NCBI GenBank assembly: GCA_028279705.1
Contig: JANQNF010000016.1
Coordinates: forward strand, 64,001 to 128,000
Length of the DNA stretch: 64,000 bases
DNA from: an archaeon
GTDB taxonomy: Archaea; Aenigmatarchaeota; Aenigmatarchaeia; QMZP01; JAFGSV01
Reading direction: 5' to 3'
Shown here: positions 26,401 through 34,210 of the stretch, piece by piece
How the letters are laid out: each line of letters opens with the position of its first letter
How positions within the stretch are numbered: position 1 is the first letter of the stretch
Notes under the pieces: model-generated
What the model saw: the letters and a program-made list of their open reading frames with translations, nothing else
The model's database searches: none
Told to the model about the DNA's origin: nothing
Made by a program: the position numbers and the translations under genes

Positions 26401-26654
26401 CTCTACCAGTAATCATTAACGAGATTTCAAACTTTGCTACATGCAGCGGAATCGCTGTTGTTCAGCCTGTTATTCCTAGCGGTGCTGACGGCTGCTCTTT
26501 TGCTGGTAGCGGAGCTACGACAGGTAGTGTGCAACCAATTCCAATTCCAGAGTTCGCACAGAGCGGAGATATCGGAGTATTTACTCAGAACTCTGCTGGT
26601 GACAAATTTGTCTTTATCAACAGGCAGTCTTTCTCTGCCTATAACGGTAGCTAA
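23475..26654 (+). CDS. Tail hub / tail-associated protein
   Basis: The 1059-residue protein lies where the tail hub (gp27/Tal-like) gene is expected. The N-terminal ~400 residues look hub-like: beta domains with F-E-I-R-P-N-A-x-D-Q-G-F-F-L-A-G-K-I, a V-S-I-E-I-E-D-R-R strand, an S-Y-D-W-Y-W-G-M-R-D-D-K-V-K-L-V-N segment and a P-G-E-V-T-V-L-G-A strand. The C-terminal part from ~640 is an extended beta region that probably forms the tip. It holds many Ser-Gly dipeptides, mostly in loops. No lysozyme motif was seen. It should cap the tube and connect it to the fibres, based on order and size. Confidence 0.6.
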   Translation: MSNIVAASGLEGNFIPFKAPSGQWGVDLDASLVSMNASFGFNETAHRFNLQFVTEDFNGGSGNLPPIDTYTRFEIRPNACDQGFFLAGKIIHADYSNSANGTSVSIEIEDRRKCILDEVKITTEDLGEGVPSGLVSVGAYYRNAIGFKDAGGSISDARVKEYRNILELGATYEQIYNALIWASGQNQTTFDTSRLPEPAVISANLLGSTEPLRWKLTSTTLSTVISTVCSDSSYDWYWGMRDDKVKLVNRKVEFIVNEDALPIQTLSPDSVDFKFGADRVQAPGEVTVLGAHQEGFLNSRLLSPIDGIDEPSVDFTFTPAWSEISISFYDAFGVYRTYKPTDTELKMALMGIDWWSHYKKFQVTDYGDAEDEGVVAAQHPTFQSRLDPAMPVSDFFNNSVSGIRVINSRYGDEHIWTLEWFSRVANHANNHFGKTYKLEGFAFDETDGFFQPVEAAWCNLENQKDGPLFVENYSINPLYLAVSPFVTQDFKVRAHAVMPSSTIYGADGLNAPAAFTDWNEDAHPSGDQTYEHYVPVTVKRVGQKVINPRDEQNAFEDYPEGTIIAQFPILVASGRNPNVILADLVTLHELGVLAASSGVEDIIDPTQLVEPYQSISGIAIPVQTRKRYGQTYPAPWASGSASGVRHEMVVEDRFAPWNYFASNNNSSVDIMSQRVSGFIQARLIGVDESRFAELNKIDWPFVGFDEYSSQSFISGVYGRRDHGVSDISVSYTQGVPRTTYGVKSFFTDFVKDAPLGEKNFADLNNIIHPVDFQELNNNPIRPDPDFRSIGDGSPRPLGIPSQSIRKQTYAVTITQVLNRGSTTEPERYFSITKDSVPKPGGAVDPLDSNDLICRDGFLNVGDPALYIVEYKSNGQRRRYYTNGTDLTEGGALAQVTSVGASTVDISYRGFSLTSVPTIGKDPSEIVVNEQGTIVTDGTMKPDNDGGLNGLRPDRDVPAGVFFQPSSGAAVAGSGAALPVIINEISNFATCSGIAVVQPVIPSGADGCSFAGSGATTGSVQPIPIPEFAQSGDIGVFTQNSAGDKFVFINRQSFSAYNGS

Positions 26655-26657
26655 TAC

Positions 26658-28910
26658 ATGGTAGTAGAGTCAGGACAGGCACCCTACCAATACGTAGGGT
26701 CGAAACTTCGTTTTAGTGCTTTAGGCCAGAATATCGCACCTAGTGCTATTCTGTACGAAGAGGCTATGTTCGCGCTTAAAGCGGAGTACAATCGTGTCAG
26801 AACGCAATCAAGTGGTTTTAACGCAACCAATCGTGAAATCACTGGCGCTGACTACGACCCTGAAAACCCTGAAGCTTCTTTCAAGTTTGTAAACAGCAGC
26901 GGCAGTTTCATCAAGTATGTTAACGTAGGACTTTCTGGTATATTCGACCCTAACCCAAGTGGCGGATATCTTGACGGTAGATTAACACCTGTTAGCGGCA
27001 CCGCTTCTGGTATGGAGAATCTGCCGGGCGCTTGGCATTCTCGTGATTATATCACAGACATGCAAGATGTAATGGTGAGTGTGCATACTCGAATTGCTGA
27101 CTATATCGATGATGATGCGGACGTATCTCCATCTGATGTTTACCGTTCATGGTTTACTTCTTACAAAGGTTACAAGGACGGGTGGGCTGAGTCTGGTCTG
27201 TTCTATGAAGAATCTGGCGTACTGGACGAACTTAATGGTGACTTCTGGGACGACATTAGGTTCAACACTAGTAGGGCTAATATCGGAGTTACCAGCGGTA
27301 TTTTCGATAGACACTTAGACGAAGTAAGAATTCAGCCTATGCCTTATATCTTAGGGCAGTCGGGTAGTCTAACCAGCCTAGGCGCTGGTGGCGCTGCACC
27401 ATGGGAAGATGGCGTTTCAAATCTCAATCCAACTAAACCGAGATATTTTAGAACTGACGGAACTGTAGCTTCTGGTTGGGATAATATCAAAGTCTACGGA
27501 GATGTTCTGGTTTCCGGAATGGACATTGTTCTTAGTGGGTTAAATGGCGACACCCATGTAACTCAAAGTTGGGTAGCTGAAACTGATGACTTCTTTCCTA
27601 ACTTCCCGCGTAGTGGAGCATTCACACCTCCTGCAATGTCTGCTGGTTGGTATAAGATGATTCTTAGTGCCAGCGGCACAGACAATGACTTAGATGTTTT
27701 GTTTCCTTGGGGAACTGGTACAGACGATGCGTCTCTAATAGCGCAATGGCCTAGGCAAACCAGATGGTACGGCGAAGGTGGTAACCGTGGCTTTATTGTA
27801 AACAACACTATTCAGGGTTTGCAAGACCATGAGCCTAACGCAGCTCGAACAAGCTTTAGTCCACCTGACACCGAATCGGGTTTGTTCTGGTACGGTCTAT
27901 CGCCAAGCGGGGTTGAAGATGGTCCTGCTGATGCGCAAATTGTTGACCTAGTTCCAGTAAGGCCTTTTACTAGCGGTGTTGGTGATGGTGTTTGGGGACA
28001 TGACCTAAGAACTAAGTGGGGTAATGGAACCGGCACAAAGGTTAGGTCTGGTGGCTGGATTTATGATAGAAGCAACGACCAGATTGTTAGAACTATGAGT
28101 AGCGGCGGTCATGATGTGTGGTTGACCGCAGCGGCTCAGACAGACTACATCTTTGGAAGTGGTGTTATTAATGTATTCGAACCGCGAACCATTGACCTGC
28201 AAAGCGTTAACCTAGTAGGCACCGCTGGCGGTGCAGGCGGGGAAACTTTTAGGGCGTATGGACTATCTGCTATCACATTTGATGGTACGGATTATATCGT
28301 CAATGGTTTTCTTAACCACGACCCGCCTTCTGGCACACAAAGCCAAAGTGGCGCATATCTCAAAATTAATACATCGTTTAACCTAGTAGATGCTGTATTA
28401 TATACAGCAAGCTCTGGTTCGTTCAGACTGCACTGGGCTCGTGATACTGATGAATTTTTGGGCGTATCTAATGCTTTATCTACTTCTATGCCGGGAGTTG
28501 GTAGTGGTGGATATTTTGTTGTAGATTTGACCTTTGGTGCTATTACATCTGCTGGTGGTGGAAGTTATACCGTATTACGTCATACAATGCAATTAGCTTC
28601 TGGTGTTTCCGGCTTACTAAACCTAGACGGAGTAGGGCCAAGGGATAGAACACCTAGGATTATTGACTTTTTTGATGCTGAAGATGGCAGCAATACTCTC
28701 CACTGTATGTTCTGGGGATATGCTGCGGGAACAGCTAGTGGCGCAGGCAACACTTGGAGAAGATGGATTGGTGAAGTAGATACTGCCGGTGGTCATCCGT
28801 ATGAGATTACAGAAGCATGGCAAGTTGGATTAGATTCTACAAGAAACTCGATTAACTCTAATGTCCAGAATGCTGAGTTTAGTATGTACATGGACAACTG
28901 GGAATACTAA
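26658..28910 (+). CDS. Large tail fibre or tip protein, Ser-Gly rich
   Basis: The 750-residue protein is mostly beta strand and carries 29 Ser-Gly dipeptides, about one per 26 residues. Residues ~1-200 look like an attachment region with an R-D-Y-I-T-D-M-Q-D helix. The C-terminal ~430 residues have repeating W/Y-rich strands (G-G-W-I-Y-D-R-S-N-D-Q-I, F-D-G-T-D-Y-I-V-N-G-F, F-R-L-H-W-A-R-D-T-D-E-F-L-G-V) typical of a beta-propeller or beta-helix. It is the best receptor-binding candidate because of its place near the end of the tail module. No enzymatic motif was seen. Confidence 0.55.
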   Translation: MVVESGQAPYQYVGSKLRFSALGQNIAPSAILYEEAMFALKAEYNRVRTQSSGFNATNREITGADYDPENPEASFKFVNSSGSFIKYVNVGLSGIFDPNPSGGYLDGRLTPVSGTASGMENLPGAWHSRDYITDMQDVMVSVHTRIADYIDDDADVSPSDVYRSWFTSYKGYKDGWAESGLFYEESGVLDELNGDFWDDIRFNTSRANIGVTSGIFDRHLDEVRIQPMPYILGQSGSLTSLGAGGAAPWEDGVSNLNPTKPRYFRTDGTVASGWDNIKVYGDVLVSGMDIVLSGLNGDTHVTQSWVAETDDFFPNFPRSGAFTPPAMSAGWYKMILSASGTDNDLDVLFPWGTGTDDASLIAQWPRQTRWYGEGGNRGFIVNNTIQGLQDHEPNAARTSFSPPDTESGLFWYGLSPSGVEDGPADAQIVDLVPVRPFTSGVGDGVWGHDLRTKWGNGTGTKVRSGGWIYDRSNDQIVRTMSSGGHDVWLTAAAQTDYIFGSGVINVFEPRTIDLQSVNLVGTAGGAGGETFRAYGLSAITFDGTDYIVNGFLNHDPPSGTQSQSGAYLKINTSFNLVDAVLYTASSGSFRLHWARDTDEFLGVSNALSTSMPGVGSGGYFVVDLTFGAITSAGGGSYTVLRHTMQLASGVSGLLNLDGVGPRDRTPRIIDFFDAEDGSNTLHCMFWGYAAGTASGAGNTWRRWIGEVDTAGGHPYEITEAWQVGLDSTRNSINSNVQNAEFSMYMDNWEY

Positions 28911-28911
28911 T

Positions 28912-29556
28912 ATGGCAAACGTAAGGTTTTACATTGCTGGCGGTCCGGGTTCGGGTCTGGAAATTCAGCCACTATCCGACACAGAGAGGTTTAAGTACAT
29001 TGGTTTCTACGCTTCTAGTGGAGCGGGAGACTTTGTTACTGTGGGTGAATCTCAAGACTTAACTTGGCTAAGTGACCCATCTGGATTTATTGATGGAGCT
29101 ATCGCGGGCTCTGGTAAGATGGTAAATAACAAATGGGTTGACGCTAGCGGTGTATCTATTGACGGCGCCTCAAGGGAACCACTATCAGGCGTGAGAGAAT
29201 CGGGTGAAGCGACAATTAGAATTGCCGTAGAATCTACGTCAGGCATCTGGGTTCATAATCCGCGACTTTACGCTTATAATGGGACTTCTGTAGATAGTGA
29301 CTCTGATGACGTATTTGTGTTGTCATACGAGATTATACCTCAAGGTACTTCTGGTATTGGCGATAATGAATGGGCGGTAACAGATTCAACAAATTACAAT
29401 CAGTTTGTAGATAGAGCGTCAGGTGTTGGATATACTAGTGGGTTGGAGCATAACTTTTACGTTGGTCTAGCTATAAGACCTAAAGCAGCATCTACCAGCG
29501 GACACCGAATCTTTGGATTAAGATTTGAATGTGACGTTACAGATATTCCTGCGTAA
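28912..29556 (+). CDS. Tail fibre-associated protein, Ser-Gly rich
   Basis: The start is ATG 28912, just after the upstream stop. The longer frame from 28861 lies inside the previous gene. The 214-residue product is beta-rich and begins V-R-F-Y-I-A-G-G-P-G-S-G-L-E-I-Q. Twelve Ser-Gly dipeptides make it the densest of the larger proteins, about one per 18 residues. A R-I-F-G-L-R-F-E-C closing strand suggests a compact beta sandwich. It is the last tail gene. A fibre tip, fibre chaperone or decoration are all possible, and I do not recognise the family. Confidence 0.5.
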   Translation: MANVRFYIAGGPGSGLEIQPLSDTERFKYIGFYASSGAGDFVTVGESQDLTWLSDPSGFIDGAIAGSGKMVNNKWVDASGVSIDGASREPLSGVRESGEATIRIAVESTSGIWVHNPRLYAYNGTSVDSDSDDVFVLSYEIIPQGTSGIGDNEWAVTDSTNYNQFVDRASGVGYTSGLEHNFYVGLAIRPKAASTSGHRIFGLRFECDVTDIPA

Positions 29557-29698
29557 ACAAATATAATCTTATTTTTTTACGTATAGTTGTGTAGATTTTG
29601 AGATATAATCCTAATATGGGGAACTAAGCATAAGACTTTGAGTTGAACTTAAAACTTGCTATGAACGTTAAAAGGGTTAAGCCCCATTGGAGGCATAG
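29557..29698 (+). promoter_or_regulatory. Promoter region of the replication operon
   Basis: This 142-base gap separates tail genes from replication genes. It contains a T-run (TTTTTTT near 29572) without a clear hairpin, then GAGATATAATCC, with TATAAT at 29604-29609. If used, transcription would start near 29616 and leave an ~83-base leader ending in a TTGGAGG ribosome-binding site before ATG 29699. A weak TATAGT lies 16 bases upstream of the -10 box. No tRNA or other RNA gene is visible. Confidence 0.5.
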
Positions 29699-30172
29699 AT
29701 GGCACGAGAATTTACGTACAGAACAGAACCAACGAAACAATGTCCCTACCCACTAGTGCTAACGCCACAACCTCACTACGTTAGCGCGAGCCATAAGATT
29801 ATCGAAATAATTCTTGTCAATAATTTTGGTAAGAAGAATATCCCTCCTTGTATCTGGTGGCGACAGAGTGACCCTCACACTCCGGTTACGGTCTATAATT
29901 TCCAGAAGAGTTATTGGCCTACCGTAAAACGATTACTTAAAACCTATGATGACGAAGTCGTTATCGCCATGGTTGAGAGTAGACGTTTAAAGTGGCTATC
30001 TCCCAAGCTTATTGCTAAATATTTGTACTGGTGTAAGATTACTCAGACGAAAATGAAGCAAAAGCCCGAGGAATTTAGATATAATAAAGAAGACACTATC
30101 GTTGTAGAAGATAGTCCAGTTATTGAAATTGAAAAACAAGAGGATGAAAATCTAAGGGATTGGCTTGATTAA
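29699..30172 (+). CDS. Unknown protein at head of replication operon
   Basis: The 157-residue protein has a strong GGAGG site. It is rich in aromatic and basic residues (P-P-C-I-W-W-R-Q, Y-L-Y-W-C-K-I-T-Q-T-K-M-K-Q-K). The C-terminus is acidic and ends E-N-L-R-D-W-L-D, like a partner-binding tail. The stop overlaps the recA ATG (TAATG), so the products are co-translated and a DNA-metabolism role is likely. The family is not recognised. Confidence 0.55.
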   Translation: MAREFTYRTEPTKQCPYPLVLTPQPHYVSASHKIIEIILVNNFGKKNIPPCIWWRQSDPHTPVTVYNFQKSYWPTVKRLLKTYDDEVVIAMVESRRLKWLSPKLIAKYLYWCKITQTKMKQKPEEFRYNKEDTIVVEDSPVIEIEKQEDENLRDWLD

Positions 30173-31146
30173 TGGACCAGAATACACTAAAGGCTATTCT
30201 TAAAAAGCATAAAGACACAGTAGTTCGCCCAGCGAATGAAATCCGCATTAAGAATCTAAAGCCTATTTCTACAGGGAGTCTCTCCCTAGACATTGCCCTC
30301 GGAGTGCCTCTACCTTACGGCATTACCGAATTTGCTGGTGGTAAAGGTGTGGGCAAAACTACCATCGCACTTGAGTCAGCAGCTAACGCTCAGAAGATGG
30401 GTTTTGAAGTTCACTACTTTAATATTGAGCGTTCCGTAAACGAGAAGTCGTTTGATGGTATCGATATTAATAGAGAGCAGATGCAGGTCTGGTATCCAGA
30501 TAGTGCAGAAGCTACTCTTGATATTATCGAGTCCGTTGCACGTAGTGGAAAGAATAAGTTCTTCGTTCTTGACTCTGTGGCTGCAATGGTTTCAGAGAAA
30601 GCACTGGCTGAGAGTGCCGGTAAAGAATTCATGGCTCTTATCGCTCGACTATTGAGCGGCTGGCTTCCAAAAGCGTCTATGCTGCTTGAGAAGCAGGAGT
30701 CTGTTCTTCTACTTATCAACCAGCTACGTGATAGTCTAAACCCTTACGGTGGCGCATACACCACGCCGGGTGGTAAGAGTAAAGACTTCTACTCGCATGA
30801 ACAGGTATTCTTCCGTACCAATAAGTCTTCTCGACTAACTGGCTCGGAAGCAGACGATTATCAGGGCCATATGGTTATGGCAGAAGTGACAAAGAATCGC
30901 TTCGCTCCACCATTCAAAAAGGCTCAATTCCCAATTATGTATCTCCCCGGCCCGCATATCGACCAGTGCCGCGAAGTAGCACAGCTAGCTATTGACTTTG
31001 CTCTGGTTCAGAAAGGCGGTGCTTGGATTACCCTACCAGACGGTGAGACTAAGATTCAGGGAATGGATTCATTTGTTCAGACACTTCGTGATAACAACGA
31101 ACTACGAAAAGAGCTAACGGACAATATCAAAGAGATTGTCGCATGA
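30172..31146 (+). CDS. recA: RecA-family recombinase
   Basis: The 324-residue protein has a Walker A loop G-G-K-G-V-G-K-T-T near residues 55-63 after the classic S-T-G-S-L-S-L-D-I-A-L-G-V-P lead-in. A Walker B strand K-F-F-V-L-D-S-V-A-A lies at ~129-137, followed by the L-I-N-Q-L-R-D and T-P-G-G-K-S-K-D-F-Y-S motifs. It should form filaments on single-stranded DNA and drive strand exchange in recombination-dependent replication and repair. It is near RecA in core plan but lacks a typical full C-terminal domain. It lies in an operon with helicase, primase and polymerase. Confidence 0.95.
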   Translation: MDQNTLKAILKKHKDTVVRPANEIRIKNLKPISTGSLSLDIALGVPLPYGITEFAGGKGVGKTTIALESAANAQKMGFEVHYFNIERSVNEKSFDGIDINREQMQVWYPDSAEATLDIIESVARSGKNKFFVLDSVAAMVSEKALAESAGKEFMALIARLLSGWLPKASMLLEKQESVLLLINQLRDSLNPYGGAYTTPGGKSKDFYSHEQVFFRTNKSSRLTGSEADDYQGHMVMAEVTKNRFAPPFKKAQFPIMYLPGPHIDQCREVAQLAIDFALVQKGGAWITLPDGETKIQGMDSFVQTLRDNNELRKELTDNIKEIVA

Positions 31147-31346
31147 ACGAGTACGACTATAACATAGGCGATGAAAATTGGCGTAATTCAGAAAAGATGC
31201 TGAATGTCTTTGTTCAGCTAGAGTCGGGCTTCGTAGCATGTCAGTATGATGTTTTGCTCGCAGTAGAGTGTTTACAGAAAACTAGAAAAGATGGCGTATC
31301 ATCAGATGATATAGAAGCCTTTTGCTGCGCCATGGTAGGCTATTAA
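31143..31346 (+). CDS. Small protein, unknown
   Basis: The 67-residue acidic, helical protein starts in an ATGA overlap with recA. It contains three cysteines (A-C-Q-Y, E-C-L-Q and F-C-C-A) but no spaced metal-binding pair. The S-S-D-D-I-E-A-F helix near the end is the only notable pattern. The family is not recognised, and operon position is the only clue. Confidence 0.5.
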   Translation: MNEYDYNIGDENWRNSEKMLNVFVQLESGFVACQYDVLLAVECLQKTRKDGVSSDDIEAFCCAMVGY

Positions 31347-31347
31347 A

Positions 31348-31572
31348 ATGTACGATGTAAAAAGCATGTTAGTACCTAACGACGGTAATCTTGGTAATGA
31401 CACCAAAGTACCACTTGGCGAAGCTTTGAAAGAGGCTTTTATTCATAGGGCTGCTGCTGAGTGTATTCGTAGAATTAATCACATGGGCAGCTACGGGTGC
31501 CATCGTGAAGCAATTAAAGACGTTGCGCACGCTATGTTGCGCGCATACGAACTAGCGGAAAAATCAGAATGA
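31348..31572 (+). CDS. Small protein, unknown
   Basis: The 74-residue helical protein follows the previous stop by one base. It contains E-A-F-I-H-R-A-A-A-E-C-I-R-R-I and a C-terminal A-H-A-M-L-R-A-Y-E-L-A-E-K helix. Its 3' end overlaps the nuclease-like gene by 4 bases (ATGA). It could be a small regulator or adaptor. No family recognised. Confidence 0.5.
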   Translation: MYDVKSMLVPNDGNLGNDTKVPLGEALKEAFIHRAAAECIRRINHMGSYGCHREAIKDVAHAMLRAYELAEKSE

Positions 31573-31946
31573 ACTTCGTTGGCGTAGACGGACAGATTCA
31601 TATTATCACCACAAATCCACGTAAGTATCCTTTAAGGCTCAGTGCATCTAAGCTGCACTTAGAAGCCATGGCAAAGGTTGAGCAGGAATTCGGCAACTAC
31701 GATATTTTGCATGAGTTCCCCGTTGCTGGAAGTAAGATGCGTTTCGATATGTTTTTGCCGCAAATCAATGTGGCTGTCGAAGCACAGGGTGAACAACACG
31801 ACAAATACGTCAAGCACTTTCATAGGAATCGCAAGAAATTTGCGCAAGCAAGAATGCGTGACGAAAAGAAGAAATCCTTTTGCATAAGGAATCAAATCTC
31901 ACTATATCACTACATGACAGATGGTACTTTCAAGCAGGTGGTGTGA
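31569..31946 (+). CDS. PD-(D/E)XK / Vsr-like endonuclease fold protein
   Basis: The 125-residue protein has the core of small restriction-like nucleases: an N-terminal S-K-L-H-L-E-A-M helix, then F-P-V-A-G-S-K-M-R-F-D-M-F-L-P (the D strand) and V-A-V-E-A-Q-G-E-Q-H (E-x-Q in place of E-x-K), followed by a helix with R-D-E-K-K-K-S-F. This pattern is widespread in phage and homing-type nucleases of the Vsr/DUF559-like group, which also use E-x-Q-H. It may process recombination or replication intermediates, or be a homing nuclease. It overlaps both neighbours by a few bases. Confidence 0.65.
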   Translation: MNFVGVDGQIHIITTNPRKYPLRLSASKLHLEAMAKVEQEFGNYDILHEFPVAGSKMRFDMFLPQINVAVEAQGEQHDKYVKHFHRNRKKFAQARMRDEKKKSFCIRNQISLYHYMTDGTFKQVV

Positions 31947-32404
31947 TGGGACGACTAAATGAATGGGTGAAAGAGAATTTCACCGACGAACCGAACAAGC
32001 CTGATGAAGAAAAGCTTAGTGGGATTATGGGTTTGCCGTACGCTCGTTTTCGTGAAATGCCAATGCACGAAGTTGAGCGTGCTGTTTTCATTCTCGGCTC
32101 TTGGGTCTACTATATCGGATACCAACTAGGTGTTCTAGAAGGCCGAGCTAGAGCTATGGAAAACGCTTTGAATATAGACATTGCATTCGAAGCACAGAAG
32201 CTAAAAGATGGTTATTTCCCGGAGCGATGCGAACTCGCTAAAGCGAATAATCCAAAGCTTCGTGACCGTTCTATAAAACTTTTTGAGCTAAAAGCACAGG
32301 CTGGTACGTTGAAAGAGATGAAATTTGCGATAAAAGATAAGGTAGATGCACTAAAGATGATTTACTATAGGAGACGCAAAGTAAATGAACGAAGTGGTGA
32401 GTGA
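31946..32404 (+). CDS. Helical protein between nuclease and helicase, mediator candidate
   Basis: The start is ATG 31946 in a TGATG overlap, giving 152 residues. A longer frame from 31880 only adds sequence inside the preceding gene. It is predicted almost all helix, with a basic C-terminus (K-M-I-Y-Y-R-R-R-K). Its size, basic tail and place between recA and dnaB resemble recombination mediators such as UvsY, but I see no decisive motif. A helicase loader or structural adaptor are alternatives. It overlaps the helicase gene by 20 bases. Confidence 0.45.
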   Translation: MGRLNEWVKENFTDEPNKPDEEKLSGIMGLPYARFREMPMHEVERAVFILGSWVYYIGYQLGVLEGRARAMENALNIDIAFEAQKLKDGYFPERCELAKANNPKLRDRSIKLFELKAQAGTLKEMKFAIKDKVDALKMIYYRRRKVNERSGE

Positions 32405-33773
32405 GTCAATCGTACTAGCTGGGATTTCTAAGAATCCCAAAATGCTATTTGAATTGGACGGTAAGATTGGTGAGCATGACTTTTTTCATGAGCAGCACAG
32501 TAAGCTGTATAAGCTACTCAAGCATGTGATTGTTGAAATTCAGCCAGAAAGAGTTGATGAGTTTGTTTGTTTGACGACAGCTAATGAACTTGGTCTAACT
32601 TTAAACAAAGTAGAGAAAGAAGCACTTGACGTAGCACTTAGTAGAAACGTTGGCAAAGAAGCCTTGGTATCAGCAGCTAAAGCTGTTAAGAAAGCTTCTG
32701 TCAAGCGTTATCTAAATGAAGTGTTGCAGAATGAAGCAGACGAGATTCTAAACTCAGAAGGCTCGGTCAACGAAATGTTGGGCGGAGTTGAGAGTAGACT
32801 CTTTGATGCGTTTACTCATTTGGGCGCACAGCAAGAAGGTGAGTTGACACCTATCTCTGATAAGGTGTTCAAATATGTTCGCGGACTTGTTGGTAGCGAG
32901 CCAGTCGGCCTAGACCTAGGCTTTCCAAACTGGCAGCGTGCGTTTGGTAAAATCCGCAATGGCTCTGTTAATGGCGTATTTGCACGAATGAAGCAGGGTA
33001 AGTCTCAGCTTGCTCTACAGCTTGCAATTCGCGCTGCGGTATTTAAGAACATCCCAACGCTAATTCTTGACACAGAGCTAACTGAAGAGATGCAGATGAT
33101 TCGTATGGCTGCCCAGCTTGCTAAGGTTCCATATGACCTAGTAGAAGAAGGTAAGTGGGTTAACACGCACGAATATGTAAGACGTATGGAAGAAGCAGAG
33201 AAAGTAATTGCTGGTAAGCCTATTATCTATGAGAGCATCTCAGGTATGCCAATTGAAGAAGTTATACCCATTATCCGTCGTTTTGCTATGAAGTTTAATG
33301 CTAAGCCTACGACTACACCACAGGCTCTTGTAATCTACGACTACATCAAGCTGCCTGACATTGGTCAGCTTAGCACAGCAAACGAGTATCAGATTCTCGG
33401 TGCGATTACTTCAAAGCTACACGACGAAGCAGTTCGCTGCAAACTACCTTTCTTTGTAGTAGGCCAGCAGAATCGCTCAGGTGCAGAAGAAGACTCTATT
33501 ACCACCATTGCTGACTCAGACAAGATTGCACGTGATATCGACTCAATTAGCATCATCAGACGTAAGACTGAGAGAGAGCTAAACATGGACCCAACTGATA
33601 ATGGTAGTCATGTGCTTAAGGTTCTCGCGGCTCGCAATGGTGCGGGTCATCTTGGTGATGAATATGTTAACCTGCATTTCGATATGAGTTGTGGTTTCAT
33701 GACTGAAGGAAATGCTTTTACATATGATAGATTGCAGCAGCTAAGAGATAAGGTTGCAGAACAAGAGCTATAA
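32385..33773 (+). CDS. dnaB: Replicative DNA helicase, DnaB family
   Basis: The 462-residue protein starts with a good AGGAG site. Residues ~1-120 are a DnaB N-terminal-like helical domain with H-D-F-F-H-E-Q-H-S-K-L-Y-K-L-L. The RecA-like motor carries Walker A as A-R-M-K-Q-G-K-S-Q near 199-207, T-L-I-L-D-T-E-L-T-E-E-M (H1a), Walker B as A-L-V-I-Y-D-Y-I-K-L at ~314-322, and V-V-G-Q-Q-N-R-S-G (H3). It unwinds the fork ahead of the phage polymerase and works with the primase two genes downstream. Its stop overlaps the next ATG. Confidence 0.95.
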   Translation: MNEVVSESIVLAGISKNPKMLFELDGKIGEHDFFHEQHSKLYKLLKHVIVEIQPERVDEFVCLTTANELGLTLNKVEKEALDVALSRNVGKEALVSAAKAVKKASVKRYLNEVLQNEADEILNSEGSVNEMLGGVESRLFDAFTHLGAQQEGELTPISDKVFKYVRGLVGSEPVGLDLGFPNWQRAFGKIRNGSVNGVFARMKQGKSQLALQLAIRAAVFKNIPTLILDTELTEEMQMIRMAAQLAKVPYDLVEEGKWVNTHEYVRRMEEAEKVIAGKPIIYESISGMPIEEVIPIIRRFAMKFNAKPTTTPQALVIYDYIKLPDIGQLSTANEYQILGAITSKLHDEAVRCKLPFFVVGQQNRSGAEEDSITTIADSDKIARDIDSISIIRRKTERELNMDPTDNGSHVLKVLAARNGAGHLGDEYVNLHFDMSCGFMTEGNAFTYDRLQQLRDKVAEQEL

Positions 33774-34210
33774 TGAAGCATAAAAAGATAGGTTTTGTAT
33801 GTAGCGCGTTTGATTTGCTTCATGCTGGACATATTCTCATGCTTAAAGATTGTAGGTCGCGCTGTGACAGGCTAATCGTTGGATTACAGATTAATCCTAA
33901 TGTTGATAGAAAATGGAAGAACAAACCGATTCAGAGCCTAGAAGAAAGAAAGATTCAACTAGAAGCTGTGAAATATGTTGATGAAATCATACTGTACAAA
34001 ACAGAAGAAGACTTGAGAAACTTGCTCGGACACCTAATGCCTGATGTACGTTTCTTGGGCAACGATTACATCGGTAAGAGATTTACCGGCGACCAACTTG
34101 AAATGAAATACGAATTTTTGGATAGGAGCCATGGCTACTCTTCAAGCGAATTACGAAAAAGAATCTGGGAAGCTGAGAATGAACACAGACGCACTGAAGG
34201 AAATAGCTAA
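33773..34210 (+). CDS. Cytidylyltransferase-like nucleotidyltransferase
   Basis: The 145-residue protein has the full signature of the glycerol-3-phosphate cytidylyltransferase/RfaE-C group: G-F-V-C-S-A-F-D-L-L-H-A-G-H at residues ~7-20 (HxGH site), R-L-I-V-G-L-Q-I-N, E-E-R-K-I-Q-L, and the closing S-S-S-E-L-R-K-R-I. These enzymes join a phosphorylated alcohol or sugar to CMP or AMP. In this genome it could activate a building block for the glycosylation locus, though it lies between helicase and primase. Its end overlaps the primase gene. The substrate cannot be told from sequence. Confidence 0.85.
   Translation: MKHKKIGFVCSAFDLLHAGHILMLKDCRSRCDRLIVGLQINPNVDRKWKNKPIQSLEERKIQLEAVKYVDEIILYKTEEDLRNLLGHLMPDVRFLGNDYIGKRFTGDQLEMKYEFLDRSHGYSSSELRKRIWEAENEHRRTEGNS

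Noticed and set aside
29557-29698. tRNA or other RNA gene in the gap
   Set aside because: No cloverleaf-compatible stems or CCA-type ends were found. The gaps at 4158, 7488, 8892, 42005 and 61149 were checked by eye with the same result.
31880-31945. Longer N-terminus for the helical protein before dnaB
   Set aside because: The added sequence lies inside the Vsr-like nuclease gene; ATG 31946 forms a TGATG overlap.
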